DNA of 64,000 bases from Micrasema longulum (lineage: Eukaryota; Arthropoda; Insecta; Trichoptera; Brachycentridae): assembly GCA_022494885.1 (NCBI GenBank), contig JAGVSM010002754.1:1-64000 (forward strand), written 5' to 3'. The notes under the pieces were generated by a model. The model searched no databases. It saw only the letters and a program-made list of their open reading frames with translations, and was not told the origin of the DNA. Shown one piece after another: positions 1 through 12,852 of the stretch; position 1 is the stretch's first letter, and each line of letters starts with the position of its first letter. A program made the translations under genes and the position numbers.

Positions 1-2832
1 AGCTATTGCCCAGCCGACATTCAACTCCAGCGCTGAAGATCTGTGGCTAACGCTATCTCTTAATCTCGCAGGTACCCGCACGCGCACCAAACTACACTTA
101 TGTGTTCTATACCTATGTAAACAAAAATCAGGCAATTCCTTTTCCGACCAATTGATAAATTTTTTCTCTAAGTTAAATATGACAATTTCTAATAACCTGC
201 TTGACAAATATTTGATAATAGGTGATTTCAACTTGAGCGGTATTAAGTGGCTTTCAACTGATAATGTTTCATACTTGCCTTCTAATGCTCAAAGTCACGA
301 TGAGTACCTACTTATCGATGAATTGAATACACATAACTTGTCGCAATTTAATGGAATTTTTAATAAACACGGACGGATCCTAGATTTGGTAATTTCTAAT
401 GACATTGTTAATGTTAGTGAATGTATGGACCCATTGGTACCTATTGACCAGCATCATAATGCTCTCTTCATTAATGCTCAATTTATTGAACTTACTTACC
501 TGAAGCCTGCACCGCTAACTAAATATCTGTTTAATAAAGCAAACTTTGATTCAATAAATAGTACAATCTCTAACATCGACTGGCATACTGAATTCTCAAT
601 TAGATCATTTGACGAATCCGTAAACTTTTTTTACAATACTTTTACAAATCTGAGAGATAAATTTGTACCCGCTGTTAAGACTTTGATCAGTTCATATCCT
701 ATATGGTACTCCCCCGCGCTAGTAAAAGCAATTAAAGAAAAGGATAAATACTTAAGAAAATATTAGACTTACGGCAATCACTCCAATCTAATAACTTTTA
801 AATTATTACGTGATAGAATCAAACATCTTGAAAAGGATTGTCACGATTCTTACATTGCCTTCGTGGAAAAGTCCATCGAGGACTCACCTAAAAATTTCTG
901 GTCGTATGTGAAGTCCAAATCCAAATTTAACTGTATTCCTAATAGTCTTGTATTAGGTAATATGCGAGTAAACACTGGTATTGACATTTGCAACGCATTT
1001 TCTGAATATTTTCACTCCACTTTTTTAAATCCAGCTAGTATCCAATCGAGAAATTCCACTAATCCCTCATCTACCTCGTCTCATGTGTATACCTCAGATA
1101 TTAATTCCATAGTGATTACCTCAGACTATGTAAAAAATGTACTCTTAAAGCTAGATACTTCAAAATCAGCTGGACCTGATCACCTTCCCGCATGTTTTCT
1201 CATAAATTCTGCTAGTACTATATGTGTACCAATCACTTTGCTATTCAAAAGATCTCTCAAAGAATGCACAATCCCACATATTTGGAAATCCGCTTTTATA
1301 ACACCAGTCCACAAGAAAGGGCCTAAAACCGACATTGCCAATTATAGACCAATTTCTAAACTGTGTATAGTGTCTAAAGTATTTGAAAGAATAATCTATA
1401 ACCAACTATATTCCGCCATTAAAAACTCACTGAGTCCATCTCAACATGGTTTTCTAAAAGGGAGATCTACTGTGTCAAATTTAATCTTACTTAATTATTA
1501 CCTTACTGATTCAATGGACGGTGGTCATCAGGTAGACGTTATTTACACCGATTACAGTAAATGCTTCGACCGAATCGATCACAAATTACTATTAAAAAAA
1601 TTAACTAAAATCGGTATTAGAGGTGACCTCTTCAGATGGTTTTCATCTTATTTAGACAACAGGTCGCAAGCGGTAGTGGTTAATAATTTTATTTCTAGTT
1701 GGATACGGGTCCCCAGCGGGGTGCCTCAAGAGTCTCTTCTGGGACCTTTGCTCTTCATAATTTTTGTTAACGACATTGATAAATGCTTTACCTCTTCGCG
1801 TTTGCTTTGTTTTGCTGACGACATGAAAATTTTTGCAACAATCAAAACCCCAGCTGACGTCTTTGATCTGCAGTCAGATCTCGACCGTCTAGAGGATTAC
1901 TGCAACTCCAACTGCTTGGACCTTAATCCTTCTAAGTGTTCAGTTATTACATTTAGTCGCAAAGTAAATTTTTTACGTACTAACTATGTGCTTAAGGGTC
2001 AAAACCTCCAACGCTCATTATGTGTAAAGGATCTAGGTGTCTTCCATGATAGTAAATTACTTTTTGACGCCCATGTTGACAGCATCATAAAAAAGTCATC
2101 GCGTGCGCTTGGCTTTGTTATGCGTAGCTCTACGTCGTTCACTATGGCAAAGACACTTAAAATCCTTTACTGTACATTAGTGCGAAGCAACTTAGAATAT
2201 GCATCACAAATATGGAATCCTATGTACAATGTGCAGATATCACGCATTGAAAATATTCAAAAAATTCGTAAAGTTCATGTGTTTCCGGTTGAAACTTGAG
2301 TTTAAATCTGACCAGTATATTCATATATGTAAAAAACATCACCTACTGCCTCTGCAAAAACGTCGTGAAATAGCGGATATAATTTATTTACTTAAAATTG
2401 CCTCTGGTTCAATTGACTGTCCTGAACTACTTTGCAAACTTTCTATCAATGTTCCTTCCAAAGTTTTAAGAAATAACCCTCTTCTTCACATACCTCTTGT
2501 TTCATCTAATTATAGGCAAAATTCATATTTATGGCGAACTTTTAATAATTTTAATGTAATTAATAAATCATTTAACATAGATTTATTTGAAAATAATCTT
2601 AATAACGTGCGGCGTTTGCTTTCGAAATAACTCGTAGTATTTTTTCTTTTCTTTTAAATTTACATTTAATTACTATTCATTTTATGTTCGAGAATCTTTT
2701 TTAACTTACTGTGATGCTACTTGTGAAAACCTGTAATTGGCTTATTTGTTATTTGTTTTGTTAAATAAATATGTGATAATTATAGCTGTTGGTTATCCAA
2801 ATAAATAAAATAAAATAAAATAAAAATAAAAT
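1..2832 (+). mobile_element. LINE-A copy 1: non-LTR retrotransposon, cut by the left window edge
   Basis: The element runs from the window edge through an endonuclease domain, a reverse transcriptase domain and a 3' untranslated region to an A-rich (aaaat)n tail at about 2798-2832. The order endonuclease then reverse transcriptase and the A-rich tail are typical of jockey/CR1-like LINEs. A second copy of the same family lies in reverse at 4043-4541 and is very similar over the C-terminal coding region, so the family was probably active recently. A MITE abuts the tail directly. Confidence 0.92.
2..2630 (+). pseudogene. LINE-A ORF2: endonuclease / reverse transcriptase with one stop and one frameshift
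   Basis: Open from nucleotide 2. The AP-like endonuclease shows GDFNL and, before 490, DQHHNAL. One in-frame TAG at 764-766 interrupts the frame, which then continues unchanged to 2299. The reverse transcriptase shows a GFLKGRST block, the TDYSKCFDRIDH block, SGVPQ, GPLLF and the FADD catalytic box near 1817. A frameshift in the A-run near 2260 moves the C-terminal part (SDQYIHICKKHH onward) into another frame, which ends at 2628-2630. Only two lesions over 2.6 kb suggest a young copy. The N-terminus is outside the window. Confidence 0.9.
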
Positions 2833-2839
2833 TATCGCG

Positions 2840-3093
2840 GCCCAGGGCCCCGAATACAATGGGAAGTTAACAGAGTTATCTTCAACTGTCTATAAAGAAA
2901 AACCGAAATTTGTGTACGAAAATAAGTATATTTGCATGAACATTTAAAGTATCTTCGTCGGTAACTTATAATTGAACACGTTTAAAAGAAAAAAATGTAT
3001 GCATATTCTGTTTTTCATGCAGAAATCTTAATTTTACTCTGTAGATAAAATGGAAGGTAAACGTTAATTTCCCATTGTAATCGGGGCCCTGAT
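2840..3093. repeat. MITE-1 copy with terminal inverted repeats
   Basis: The left end (CAGGGCCCCGAATACAATGG...) and the reverse complement of the right end agree at 27 of 29 positions by my count. The body contains AAAGTATCTTCGTCGGTAAC. Related copies are at 13334-13556, 22690-23450 (interrupted) and 27403-27600, and an end fragment is at 7631-7657. There is no coding capacity. It sits immediately beside the LINE-A tail. Confidence 0.85.
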
Positions 3094-4008
3094 CACTAAC
3101 CATTATTGATAAATTCAGAACAATATTGACGAATCACAAAATTATCAATTCGTATCAAACTCTCGGCGGATTTAACCATAGTGATACGGGTTGTGTCACC
3201 CACTTAGTGATAAGAGATAAAGTTTACGTTATTCATAAAAATAATATAATCCTGTAATAGATTTCTAATATTAATATGAATATCATACTATAAGAGTACC
3301 ACTAAAACAATAAAATGCATGGTTATCACAAAGGCGAGCTTATAGATAAAGGAATATCCGCTGAGGTATTAATTATTAATCTATATTCCTATCAAACAAA
3401 TTATCTACTAATAAAGTCGTATTTTAAAATAATCAGTCATCAGTATACTGGAGGATAGAACGACTGATTGACGACCACGGCCTAGGTTTGAGTTCTGAAC
3501 AGACAGTTGGTCTTGTTCCTGGGATATAATAAATAAATTAAGTATTGTTTAAGTGTATTTTTTCAATAGGTACAATTATAGATATACACTAGGCACCACT
3601 ACAGAGTTCGTTGGCTGTGTGCGCAGACATAACCTCATCAAGTAAGGCCCCTAGAACGGATATTAATTTGTCTATTCGAGACCCCACTGAAACTAATGTA
3701 AAAAATATTTGTAAAAAAAATAGTCCTGTCTTAGTAAGTTTTATATCTTGATAAATCAAAATGCACAATTTATTTCAAGCACTTCGAGATTTTATCAAAA
3801 GGTGCGGGGAAGAGAGAACCAACAATTTATTCAGGCTTAATATTAGACCCATAAAGACCCATTTAGTCGGCGCGTTCCATCCTCACTGTGGCTGCTACGC
3901 ATCCATTAAAAATTGGAAAATTGAAAAGTACTTAGGTGCCTAGTAAATAGATGCTTACAATATTAAAAATAAATTTTACAACAATTCTTATACACGGTGT
4001 TTAAGGGC
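3094..4008. other. Stretch without recognised gene
   Basis: AT-rich sequence with no long open frame and no repeat shared with the rest of the window that I could recognise. The one short open frame here (3761-3943) has no recognisable motif or splice context. Confidence 0.5.
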
Positions 4009-4600
4009 CAGAGGTGGTATTCCAAACGCTCTCGCGGCCGTATTTTTTTATTTAGCAGCTATAATTATCTTTTATATATATTACAAAACAAATAACAAAT
4101 AAGCCAATTACAGGTTTTCACAAGTAGCATCACAGCGAGTTAAAAAAGATTCTCTAACATAAAATGAATAGTAATTAAATGTAAATTCAAAAGAAAAGAA
4201 AAAATACTACGAATTATTTCGAAAGCAAACGCCGTACGTCATTAAGATTATTTAAAATAAATCTATGTTAAATGATTTATTTATTACATTAAAATTATTA
4301 AAAGTTTGCCATAAATATGAATTTTGCCTATAATTAGATGAAACGAGAGGTATGTGGAGAAGAGGGTTATTTCTTAAGACTTTGGAAGGAACATTGATAG
4401 AAAGTTTGCACAGTAGTTCAAGACAGTCAATTGAACCAGAGGCAATTTTAAGTAAATACATTATATCCGTTATTTCCCGACGTTTTTGCAGAGGCAATAG
4501 GTGATGTTTTTTACATATATGAATATACTGGTTCATATATTATCTCGCGTATTTACATAGTTTTCTCATGCCACGAGAGCGGTTCAGAATAGCACTCCAG
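4009..4600. repeat. MITE-4 split by a LINE insertion
   Basis: The left end (GGTATTCCAAACGCTCTCG) and right end (CGAGAGCGGTTCAGAATAGC) form imperfect inverted repeats of about 26 bp. A second, uninterrupted copy with the same ends is at 40956-41055 and is only about 100 bp long. The extra length here is the minus-strand LINE-A fragment at 4043-4541. Confidence 0.7.
4043..4541 (-). mobile_element. LINE-A copy 2, 5'-truncated, inverted
   Basis: The minus strand encodes the C-terminal about 93 residues of the LINE-A ORF2 (4252-4536, from QYIHICKKHH to the SFNIDLF block), then the same 3' UTR and an A-rich tail. I count about five residue differences from copy 1 in this region. 5' truncation is the usual outcome of target-primed reverse transcription. 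It sits inside a MITE-4 copy. Confidence 0.88.
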
Positions 4601-4893
4601 ACCGCAAAACTTCAGAGAAACATTCCTCGTGGTAAACTTAAGAAATCGTATTTTTTTTTTTCAAAAACTACTTTTATTTGACGAAAAAATTCATTCACTT
4701 AAAATGGAGAAAATCCTTTAGGTTTCGGACTAAAATCCTTTTCATAAACCTCTTTCCCTCCCCTACCTAACCCCTTCCCTAGTCCGCGTCCGGAGCGTAT
4801 CGTTTCGTTGGTCAAAAATAATTTCAACCCATATTTCTTTTTTAATTAAAAAATGAAATTTTCCGAAAATTTGTTTGGTCCTGAAAAACTGTG

Positions 4894-5119
4894 TATACAG
4901 GGTGTTCTTTAAACAGTGTCACATCCGAAACCACAATGATCAGTGTGAGCAAGAAGACATATTGGCACATTAAAATATTTATTTAGAACGAATATTTAAA
5001 AAAAAAAAAAAAACAAAAAAGCAAATGGTTGCTTACTTCTGCAGGGGTGAAACGAGAAGAGGGAAGAGGGGAGTCTGATACTAGTTTCGGATGTGACAGG
5101 GTTTAAAGAACACTCTGTA
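4894..5119. repeat. Foldback MITE-2, short copy
   Basis: The left end TATACAGGGTGTTCTTTAAA and the inverted right end differ by few bases over about 37 bp, including the GTCACATCCGAAAC block. Internal A-runs are present. A larger, almost fully palindromic relative lies at 36822-37206. Confidence 0.82.
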
Positions 5120-7630
5120 AAAACACATAACTGATTGAAATTGTAAATTTGATAATTTCAGTACATCTAAATACACCTACTTAATAACTACTAAAAGTAT
5201 AGACATTATTATGCATAGTGCATAGTAGTATTGAGCAGATAACATAGGCTAATCACAAAGCATTTAGCAGTAGCACCAGTTAGTATTAAGCAATCGGGAA
5301 AGCTATGAAGACTAAAGACTTGACAGAAAGCTCACAAAGTGGAAATCAGGGGATTTTTTTATTCTGAAGGTCTAATAAAAGGATGCTGTTTTCACGTTAG
5401 CGAAACGAAAAAAAGACAGTCATTTAAATCACTTATAGGCACTTTATGAATTCACAACATTGTATCGTATCGAAATCCAGAAGAAATAAATTACTGTGCC
5501 TTGATGGATTATAAATACCGTCAACTCCACATAATAGTCTTATTCTGAGTAACGATCGTGATGCGGGTAACGGGATAAGCCATTAGACTTCTCGGGTACA
5601 GAATGACCAACGGATAACGGCGGATTACCGATAACTGGATTGTTACAGAAGCCTAGCGGATCTGAACAAAACTACAACTCTTTGGTATCGGAAATAATTC
5701 ACTGCAATCTCAATTAGTTTTTCTTTGATACGCTCTACAAGAATAGATAGCGAACTTGATTTGACAATGTAACTACGGTGCATAAAGACTTCTCGTGTTT
5801 CTTTTACGCAGCGCTGCATTGAACCATAACAGTATTTACAAAGTCCTTCTCTTTCGACCCTTCCAACTACATATTTATGGTAATTTTTAATGGCTTATGA
5901 ATTATTCAAGTCGATACATCGGAAACCTAATTTCATTTAATCACTAAGTTATACGTTATACCTTAAGCACTATTTACATTGTAAAAAAAATGCCTTACAT
6001 AATATTACTGTTCCAACTGTTGTTATTCCAAAATTCTAGACGATATTTTATTTCTTTTTTTCATGTTTTAATTTTTAACCATTTTCAGAGAGGAAAGTAC
6101 GTGTTTCGGATACCATTTTGTTTTCATGTCGTTAATCACTTCATCAAATATTCATTTGATTCTAAAAATTCGAACACCCATCGCAATGGAAAAATAAAAA
6201 ACGGCTCGAACCCGATGCAAAATGGCGACCACAGCTCTAACCGACAGTGCCACTCGAATAATGGTTTAAGAGTTATCACGCTATCCGAAATTAAGACATT
6301 ATACAAAATATGGGTACCTTCCTCTGTGTTATGTGCCTAAGTTACCAATCACCATAAAAAGCGAAAATTGGAATGCGTGAAACTTCGTTACAAATTTCAA
6401 CGTTTTGCAGTGCAAAACCATTGAGATATAATATATAGAGATAACACTCGATACAAATCCGAGTTAAAAAGTCGTTCCTTGAGGAAAGGGATTGACCAGC
6501 GAAGATAGAAAGTATCGTCACGTCGACTTTGACAAGCAAAACAAGTAGTACAGTAAAAAGCACGGACTGTTTACATCGGTCTACTGTAAGTTGTATTTAG
6601 TATGTCGCTTCTTTTCGCATACGCGTCACTTTTGTTTGTCGTTTCGCTTTACGCCCGACTAACTGAGCAAGACGGAGACAGGAGATAACTCACGAATTGT
6701 GTATTGATTAAGATAAGAACATTACTTGCCGGTGAAAGGTTATACCATCGCTTTTCCAGATCGATTTGTGCAGTATCTACATATAGGCATTTTAGTAATT
6801 TCGAGGAGAAAAGTAGCTGGCGAACGCTCGCAAATGACTCAAGTCCGTTCTATCAAACATGGACCAATTGGCCGCAGGTGGAGGGAACATATTTCGAACG
6901 CTTATGTTTACTCTAGTTATATACCCTCATGTGCAAAACCGGGAAAAACATTAATTTATTTGTAGGTGTGTATGCGAGACGAAATAATTTTTATCCATAA
7001 ATAATTTTACTTTTTATCTCTAAAGATATCAATTTAATTTAAAGAGTTGATATACCTTAAATTACATTTAAAATACAAATAAACACGTTTAATTGGACGA
7101 TTTTTGGCATACATTTCCGGATGCATACCCCGGAACAACATAAAAAAGAATGATAAAGACCGAGGATAATTAAGGGGGTGGCCATTGGACCGGAGTATTT
7201 GGCTGGTAAATTAATCGGTATCGAACAGTTTAATGAACACAATTTTACGGAACACCACTACCTGTAATTAGACCCACCGAATCAATGACGCAATTGCTAG
7301 ATTTATTAAACTAATCTTGGTAACTAAACGGATTTTCAAATGGATGTCACAACCAACGAATTATTGATATTTTGTCTAGGTATCTTGGGAATACGTTATT
7401 TTCGTTGTGCGTACTATTATTTAGGTCCATGGCCGCTTCTGTACGTTACAAAACCATCACTATAATATCACAAACTGTTTATTATAAATATTACTTATGA
7501 TGCGGGAGCCAGAAGCAGGACGCGATGCAAAGTCTTAAAAAAACAGGCAAACATGGTTAAAAGGCACTTGGGAAGAATTATTCCAAGTAGGTACTAGTAA
7601 AAACCAGCAGTTCGAGAAGTCATCATCTGG
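5120..7630. other. Stretch without recognised gene
   Basis: About 2.5 kb of AT-rich DNA. The open frames at 5990-6340, 6342-6563, 6704-6965 and 7057-7242 are short, have no recognisable domain and no consistent splice context, so I do not call genes. Confidence 0.5.
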
Positions 7631-7765
7631 GCCCCGATTACAATGGGAAGATAACAATCGGGAATCGGGCTGTGGTCCCGTGGCCAGTATCGTGGACTCA
7701 CGGATCAAAGGTCTGAGGTTCGCACCCCCCTTTTTCACAACTTGATTCCCATTTCCTCCACTTTA
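7631..7765 (+). repeat. MITE-1 end fragment followed by a SINE-1 copy
   Basis: GGCCCCGATTACAATGGGAA at 7631 is one MITE-1 terminus. From about 7661 a tRNA-like head follows (TGTGGTCCCGTGGCCAG, then GAGGTTCGCACCC as a decayed B box). The same head occurs at 14310, 14841, 19266 and 59641. Confidence 0.65.
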
Positions 7766-7984
7766 TTTCCTCGTCTCCAACCTTCTTACAGTCCTCATGT
7801 TGTCTCTTCTTAAATAATATTTTATATTTTCTTTTTATTGTGTAACATGTTCTTTCATTATATTCGTGAAAAACTTTAACTGGATGTATGTTCTGTTTTT
7901 GATATTTTATTATTTACATTACATCTGTTGTTTTTCCATAATAAAAATTAAATTAAAATCCCTGTTGTATTTGTTAATCTTAAT

Positions 7985-8362
7985 GACTCTCGAGGGGGTG
8001 AAATCCAGTCTTTAGTCTACTAACATTTGGACAAACTTAAATATAGTTATAAAACCAACAGGTCCAAGGAGAAGTTTGAAAATTGGAAAATTGTTTTCAG
8101 GCGTTGCCTAGTATGTGAAATAATTCAGTCTAATGAATCTCTTCACAACAATAAAGGTTTCAGCTATTTAACTTCACTAAAATCAACAAATGGATGAATT
8201 TGAGAAATATGGATGTTCAAACATAGGGAAAATGGTGAATGTTACACAGTGTGTAAAGTGGCCACTTAAACCAGCCAACGACAGGTCATAAGCCCTGTAA
8301 ATGCCTAGACTACCATATTCCCTACTTTAAGGTATTCTCCATCCCTGTTGTAATTTGTTAAT
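7985..8362 (+). repeat. Dispersed repeat D, longest plus-orientation copy
   Basis: Non-coding. The diagnostic blocks are GTGAATGTTACACAGTGTGT, AAGTGGCCACTTAAACCAGC and GACAGGTCATAAGCCCTGTA. Other copies or parts are at 23605-23795 (+), 15380-15735 (-), 21350-21480 (-), 37735-37975 and 38690-39105. The last two contain both orientations, so the parent element may be palindromic. Confidence 0.75.
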
Positions 8363-8394
8363 TTTAATTAAAATAAAACAAAATTAAAAAAAAT

Positions 8395-8670
8395 ATTGCA
8401 TATGTAACTAAATTTGTATTATTTATAAATATTTTTTTATTTTTATTGAAATTCTTTATTGTTTAGTTCTTATTCTTTATTATGTGTACATTGTTTTTCT
8501 GGATGGTTATTCTATTGTATCACATGTTACAACGGTTTGATTTATTTTACTATGTATTTTTTATTTTTGTTAATTATTGTGGCTTAACACGGGCACAGCC
8601 TAAAAAGCCACAAGTTCACGAATCTGTAAACAAATATAATTTTAAATGAACGAATAAATAATTTATTATT
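8395..8670 (+). repeat. LINE 3' UTR fragment
   Basis: The block TGGCTTAACACGGGCACAGC followed by AAAAAGCC and an A-rich end recurs at 12283-12362 (TGGCTTGACACGGGCATAGC). This is the behaviour expected of dispersed 3' ends of one LINE family. No coding part remains. Confidence 0.6.
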
Positions 8671-9754
8671 ATGTTTTCAAATAGTGAGTTCTTTACAACT
8701 CGTCGAAAATGGCATCCAAAATTTAAATATTTTAGTAAATCATAAGAACGCAAATGTTATACAGAAAACACGATTTTACTTTAGGCAAATGAAAATAACT
8801 TTGTTAATTTCAATTGTAATAGGAGCCCAGATTAGGGGTGCAAAATGGAGCTTTTACAAAATGTCGAGAATGAGGAGTTCAGAGATTTTTTTGATTTGTA
8901 AACAGTCTATTAAACTAAGCCAATTTGAACAATTATAATTATAAATCGTAATATCAGCGCTACGATTTTTCTGCCGATTGGTACTTTGACGGTAAGTAAA
9001 CCGGATATCTTTCACAGCTCTCTTATCACTGGTTGATTCATGTGAACTAGCGACGTCGTTCAAAGTAGTTTGTTTTTATTTTTAAAAATTCGTGCATTTT
9101 GAAGAAACTTTGCCGTACAATTTAACGCTCTAACCGCGCGCGAGAAAACTTTTATTGTATCCAATTTCCCGTAGGGCTGAAGTTCCTCGTTGCCCACCTA
9201 GCTGGAAATAATTACACAAATAATACAGATACTTATAAATTCAATTGATATTTTCCCTTTCTATCTTGTGGACTGATTTTCCATTTTGAAAGAGTCAATA
9301 TTCCACAAATTTGTTGCATCGAATGAAACGTGTCAGAAAGTAGAAACATGTAATTGCCAGAAGAAAATAAATCATCGTAGATCTCCACCACGTACAAGAT
9401 CTATTTCACGCTTAGATTATGCGGCGAGACGATTTCACTGGATGCTGCAGACTGTAGACAGTGTAGACTACGGTCGAGAGAAGGTAAGGAGAGTCATCAG
9501 TATCCACTTTAGCTGTTCTAGAGTGCTGACTGCTACGAATAGCGTTTTCACTTACCGTTAGTGAACCGCTGACCGAGATTTGAGTCCCTTCGATACACAA
9601 ACAATATAAATGAACGACTGGTGGGATTACTGTTTACCCAGCGAGCTTAACTCGTTATCAGATAGTGGGGTCATTTGCTGAGCGTTTTGTTACTGGTTGT
9701 ATCCTCAATCCTCACTAATCTAACTAATTTCTAGTCCCCAACATAACGAATAGT
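8671..9754. other. Mostly unassigned; starts with a SINE-1 tail fragment
   Basis: The segment at about 8684-8760 matches the 3' body of SINE-1 (ACAACTCGTCGAAAATGGC, then ATAAGAACGCAAAT). The rest has no recognisable element, and the short open frames at 8854-9600 look random. Confidence 0.5.
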
Positions 9755-9769
9755 TCAAATTCGTCAGAT

Positions 9770-10215
9770 CTTTTTATTTTACTTTTTTTACATAACATTA
9801 ATTGAATATTTTTTTCATTGTGTATTTTTATGTTTTTTTCATTATGTATTATTTAATTTAGCACTCAATCTTATTTGGTATATTATTTATTACTCCTAGT
9901 TCTTACTACAGTGTATAGTGTATAGTGAGTTTATAGAAACCATATCTCAATTATTATTTCAATTATGTTTTTATATAATGTGTAAAAAATTATAATAATC
10001 CTCCCAATGAACTAAAAACTATTGAAAATATTATATCAATAAATAAATTTAAAGTTAATCTAAAGAAATTTTTTGAACACGTGTAAAAACTACATTAATT
10101 TTTTTATTAGTATGAATGTATTATTGTTTTATGATTTTTCTTTATATATCCTATGTTTTTTTTTCCTCATGTTCTAGTATTTAAAATTATATAAACTCTT
10201 ATAAATAAACAACTA
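9770..10215 (+). mobile_element. LINE 3'-end remnant
   Basis: Around 9995-10085 the plus strand reads as a short LINE-type C-terminus (NNPPNELKTIENI, then KFKVNLKKFFEHV and stop). An AT-rich 3' UTR follows, ending in ATAAATAAACAACTAC. Only the end of the element survives. Confidence 0.5.
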
Positions 10216-10599
10216 CAACAGTGTTAGTCACTCTCCAAGCACTAGGGTTAGTCTCTTTTTTTGGAGAGTTACAGTGATAACATTTACTAGATGTGTAAAA
10301 GTAGATATGCATAGATTTTTTTTAAAACATGTACCTTTTCTGAAATTGATTAATAAAAAAATAATAGATATACGAGTTAAATGATACTATTATTCTGTTT
10401 TTTTCCATACTACTATATTTTACTATAGTACTTTTATTTTGTTGATTTTAATAATACTGTTATTTTGTTTATTTGATTATGTATGAATCTAAATTTGTAT
10501 AATTTATAATTTACATTTTAATATTTATGTCTGAATATCTTTTTTAAATTGTATTCTTTGGAATTTTATTATTTATTACATATACCTTTTTTCTGGATT

Positions 10600-12282
10600 T
10601 TCATTATATTTCATTTATTTCATTTCATTTATTTATTCAGATATTTAGAACATTACAGAAAAAAGACCCAATTCATTCTAAATACAATAATAGATCACAA
10701 ATTACAGTAGATAATTATGTTATTAAAATAATATAACAAAATGTAAAAAGAAAAATTAAATGTTAGAAAGTGCTTTCCTAAGGGAAGGCTCACTGTCGTG
10801 AAATATGTTGACATCCGAGGCGATGCGATTAAGTAGCAAGATTGCTCTACCAACCGGCATAACCATTGGCAGGTTGGTTCTGCATAGCGGTAGGTAAAAC
10901 AATCGATACTGTCTTTGTCGAAGATAGTTATCAGGTATGAACAGACCTACATCCATCAGAATTTCTGAGTTATGTATGCGACCACCGATCACCTGGAAAA
11001 AGTGAACACCCAAATGAACGTCCCTCCTCCTCCATAATGACTGATAGCCTAGCACTCCCAGTAAAAAGTCGGTTGGGAAGAGCCAAGGATAATATCCACA
11101 CTCTTTAAGGTACAGATAGCGCAGAAATTTTTTCTGCACTCTCTCCACCATCAAAGAGTATCGAGTCTCATGTGGCGACCAAATAATGGAACTAAACTCC
11201 AAACGACTTCTTACCAAGGAATTATACAATGTCCTCAAAATCTGAGTGTTAGAAAAGATCTTGGCATTTCTAAGAATAAAACCAAGCATTTTAAGGGAGT
11301 CATTACATAGATTAAATATATGAAGATTAAAAGATAACTGAGCATCAAACAACACCCCGAGATCTCTGGACGTTGAAACCCTTTCAAGTCTTACTCCGTC
11401 CATGAGATAACGATAGTATATTGTTTTGGATGCTCTTGTGTATGCCATTACAAAACATTTGGAAACATTGAAGAACAATTTGTTTTGTTTGCTCCATTGA
11501 ATTATATTTTGAATGTCACACTGAAGTTTAATACAATCTGAAGAAGTCAGTATTTCACAAAAAAATTTTAGGTCGTCAGCAAATAAGAGAAAATTACAAA
11601 ATTTTATGACTTTACCAATATCATTTATAAAGATTAAAAATAACAATGGTCCCAAATTAGATCCTTGAGGAACCCCTGAAGAGGTATTAAATGTTTCAGA
11701 TTGATACAGTCCATATGACACATATTGCTTACGATCTGTAAGATAATTTGTGAATAGCTTCAGAAGAATGTCGCTAAAGCCAATCCTCTGAAGTTTCAAA
11801 AGCAAAAGTTGGTGATCTACCTTATCAAACGCTTTGGAAAAATCGTTGTACGAACAGTCTACTTGAGCACCTTTGTCGAGTGACTTAGTGACAAAATTCG
11901 TAAACACCATCAAATTTGTATTGGTTGAACGCCCAGGCCGAAATCCATGTTGTTCGTTTGATATGAATGGTTCTAATTGGGGATTGACAAAATGATATAT
12001 CAACCATTCAAATGCCTTTGCAGGAGCAGATAAAATTGCCACCGGCCTATAGTTTTCGATACATGTTTTATTCCCTTTTTAAACACTGGAGAAATTTTGG
12101 AGATCTTCCATAACTCCGGAAAGACACCTGTTTTTAAGGACAGATTGAAAATAACAGTTAGTGGTTTTTTAAAAATGTGTACACAACTCTTCAGCACAGC
12201 GGTTGGAACAAAATCGGAACCAAGTGAACAAGTGTTCTTTAAAGATATTGCATCACATGTCATTATATTTAAATCTAATTCA
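10600..12282 (-). mobile_element. LINE-B: 5'-truncated non-LTR retrotransposon
   Basis: Minus-strand element carrying most of a reverse transcriptase. The 3' side ends in an AAATAAATGAAATG-type A-rich tail near 10600-10640. The 5' side breaks off near 12282, where an unrelated LINE 3' UTR fragment in the opposite orientation begins. Confidence 0.88.
10756..12275 (-). pseudogene. LINE-B reverse transcriptase, frameshifted
   Basis: The main frame (10756-12042, 428 codons) has the GFRPGRST block, NDFSKAFDKVDHQ, SGVPQGS, GPLLF and the FADD catalytic box, then thumb and C-terminal regions. The upstream frame (12000-12275) holds the preceding block (GSDFVPTAVLKSC, then FPELWKISKISPVFKKG). The two overlap in different frames near 12040-12075, so a frameshift separates them. 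The family is jockey-like but clearly different from LINE-A. Confidence 0.9.
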
Positions 12283-12362
12283 TTTTACTATGTATTTTAT
12301 ATTGTTATTTATTTTGGCTTGACACGGGCATAGCCTAAAAAGTCTTGATAAGTTTACTTATT
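12283..12362 (+). repeat. LINE 3' UTR fragment, same family as 8395-8670
   Basis: Shares TTTTACTATGTATTTT and the ACACGGGCATAGCCTAAAAA block with 8395-8670. It abuts the truncated 5' end of LINE-B. Confidence 0.55.
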
Positions 12363-12850
12363 TATTTATTTTGTTCATTAACGCCCAAAAGGCATTTACA
12401 AAAAATAAAAATAAAATACATGCTAACATACTAAATTATACAGAAAAAATATGTGAAATTAGTTAGAAAGGATATAATAAAAAGTTTTACAAATTAAAAA
12501 AAAAAAACATTAATAACAAAGGTATGCAAGAAAAAACAGTGAGCATATAAACAAAAAATGCAAAGATATAAGCTTATGAAATAAATTCTGTAAAGCAAAC
12601 ACAGTAAATAAAGTGTTACGGTAAGCAAGAAAGACAAATTTAAGTTAAATGAATAAACAAGCAAGCATATATTATCGCGAAAAAATAAGAGATAAAAATA
12701 TGTTTATATGAAATGCGTATTTGTCAATACTACAATGCAATTTGATATAATAGAAAAAAATAAAAAACAAGTATAAGGTAATAAAAATAAACAAGTAAGT
12801 ATTTATATTTAAATTAGTGTAATTTTGAATGAATAAATAAATATCATAAT
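12352..12850 (-). repeat. Dispersed repeat E
   Basis: Starts with (TTTA)n and the block TTCATTAACGCCCAAAAGGC, then a long A-rich tract. The second copy, at 40486-40930, begins TTCGTTAACGCCCAAGGGGT. Read on the minus strand it ends in an (AAAT)n tail, so it looks like a retroelement 3' UTR. Confidence 0.55.
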
Positions 12851-12852
12851 AA

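Noticed and set aside
6704..6965. Overlapping open frames on the plus strand
   Set aside because: Two frames of similar length overlap with no motif, and neither shows coding character.
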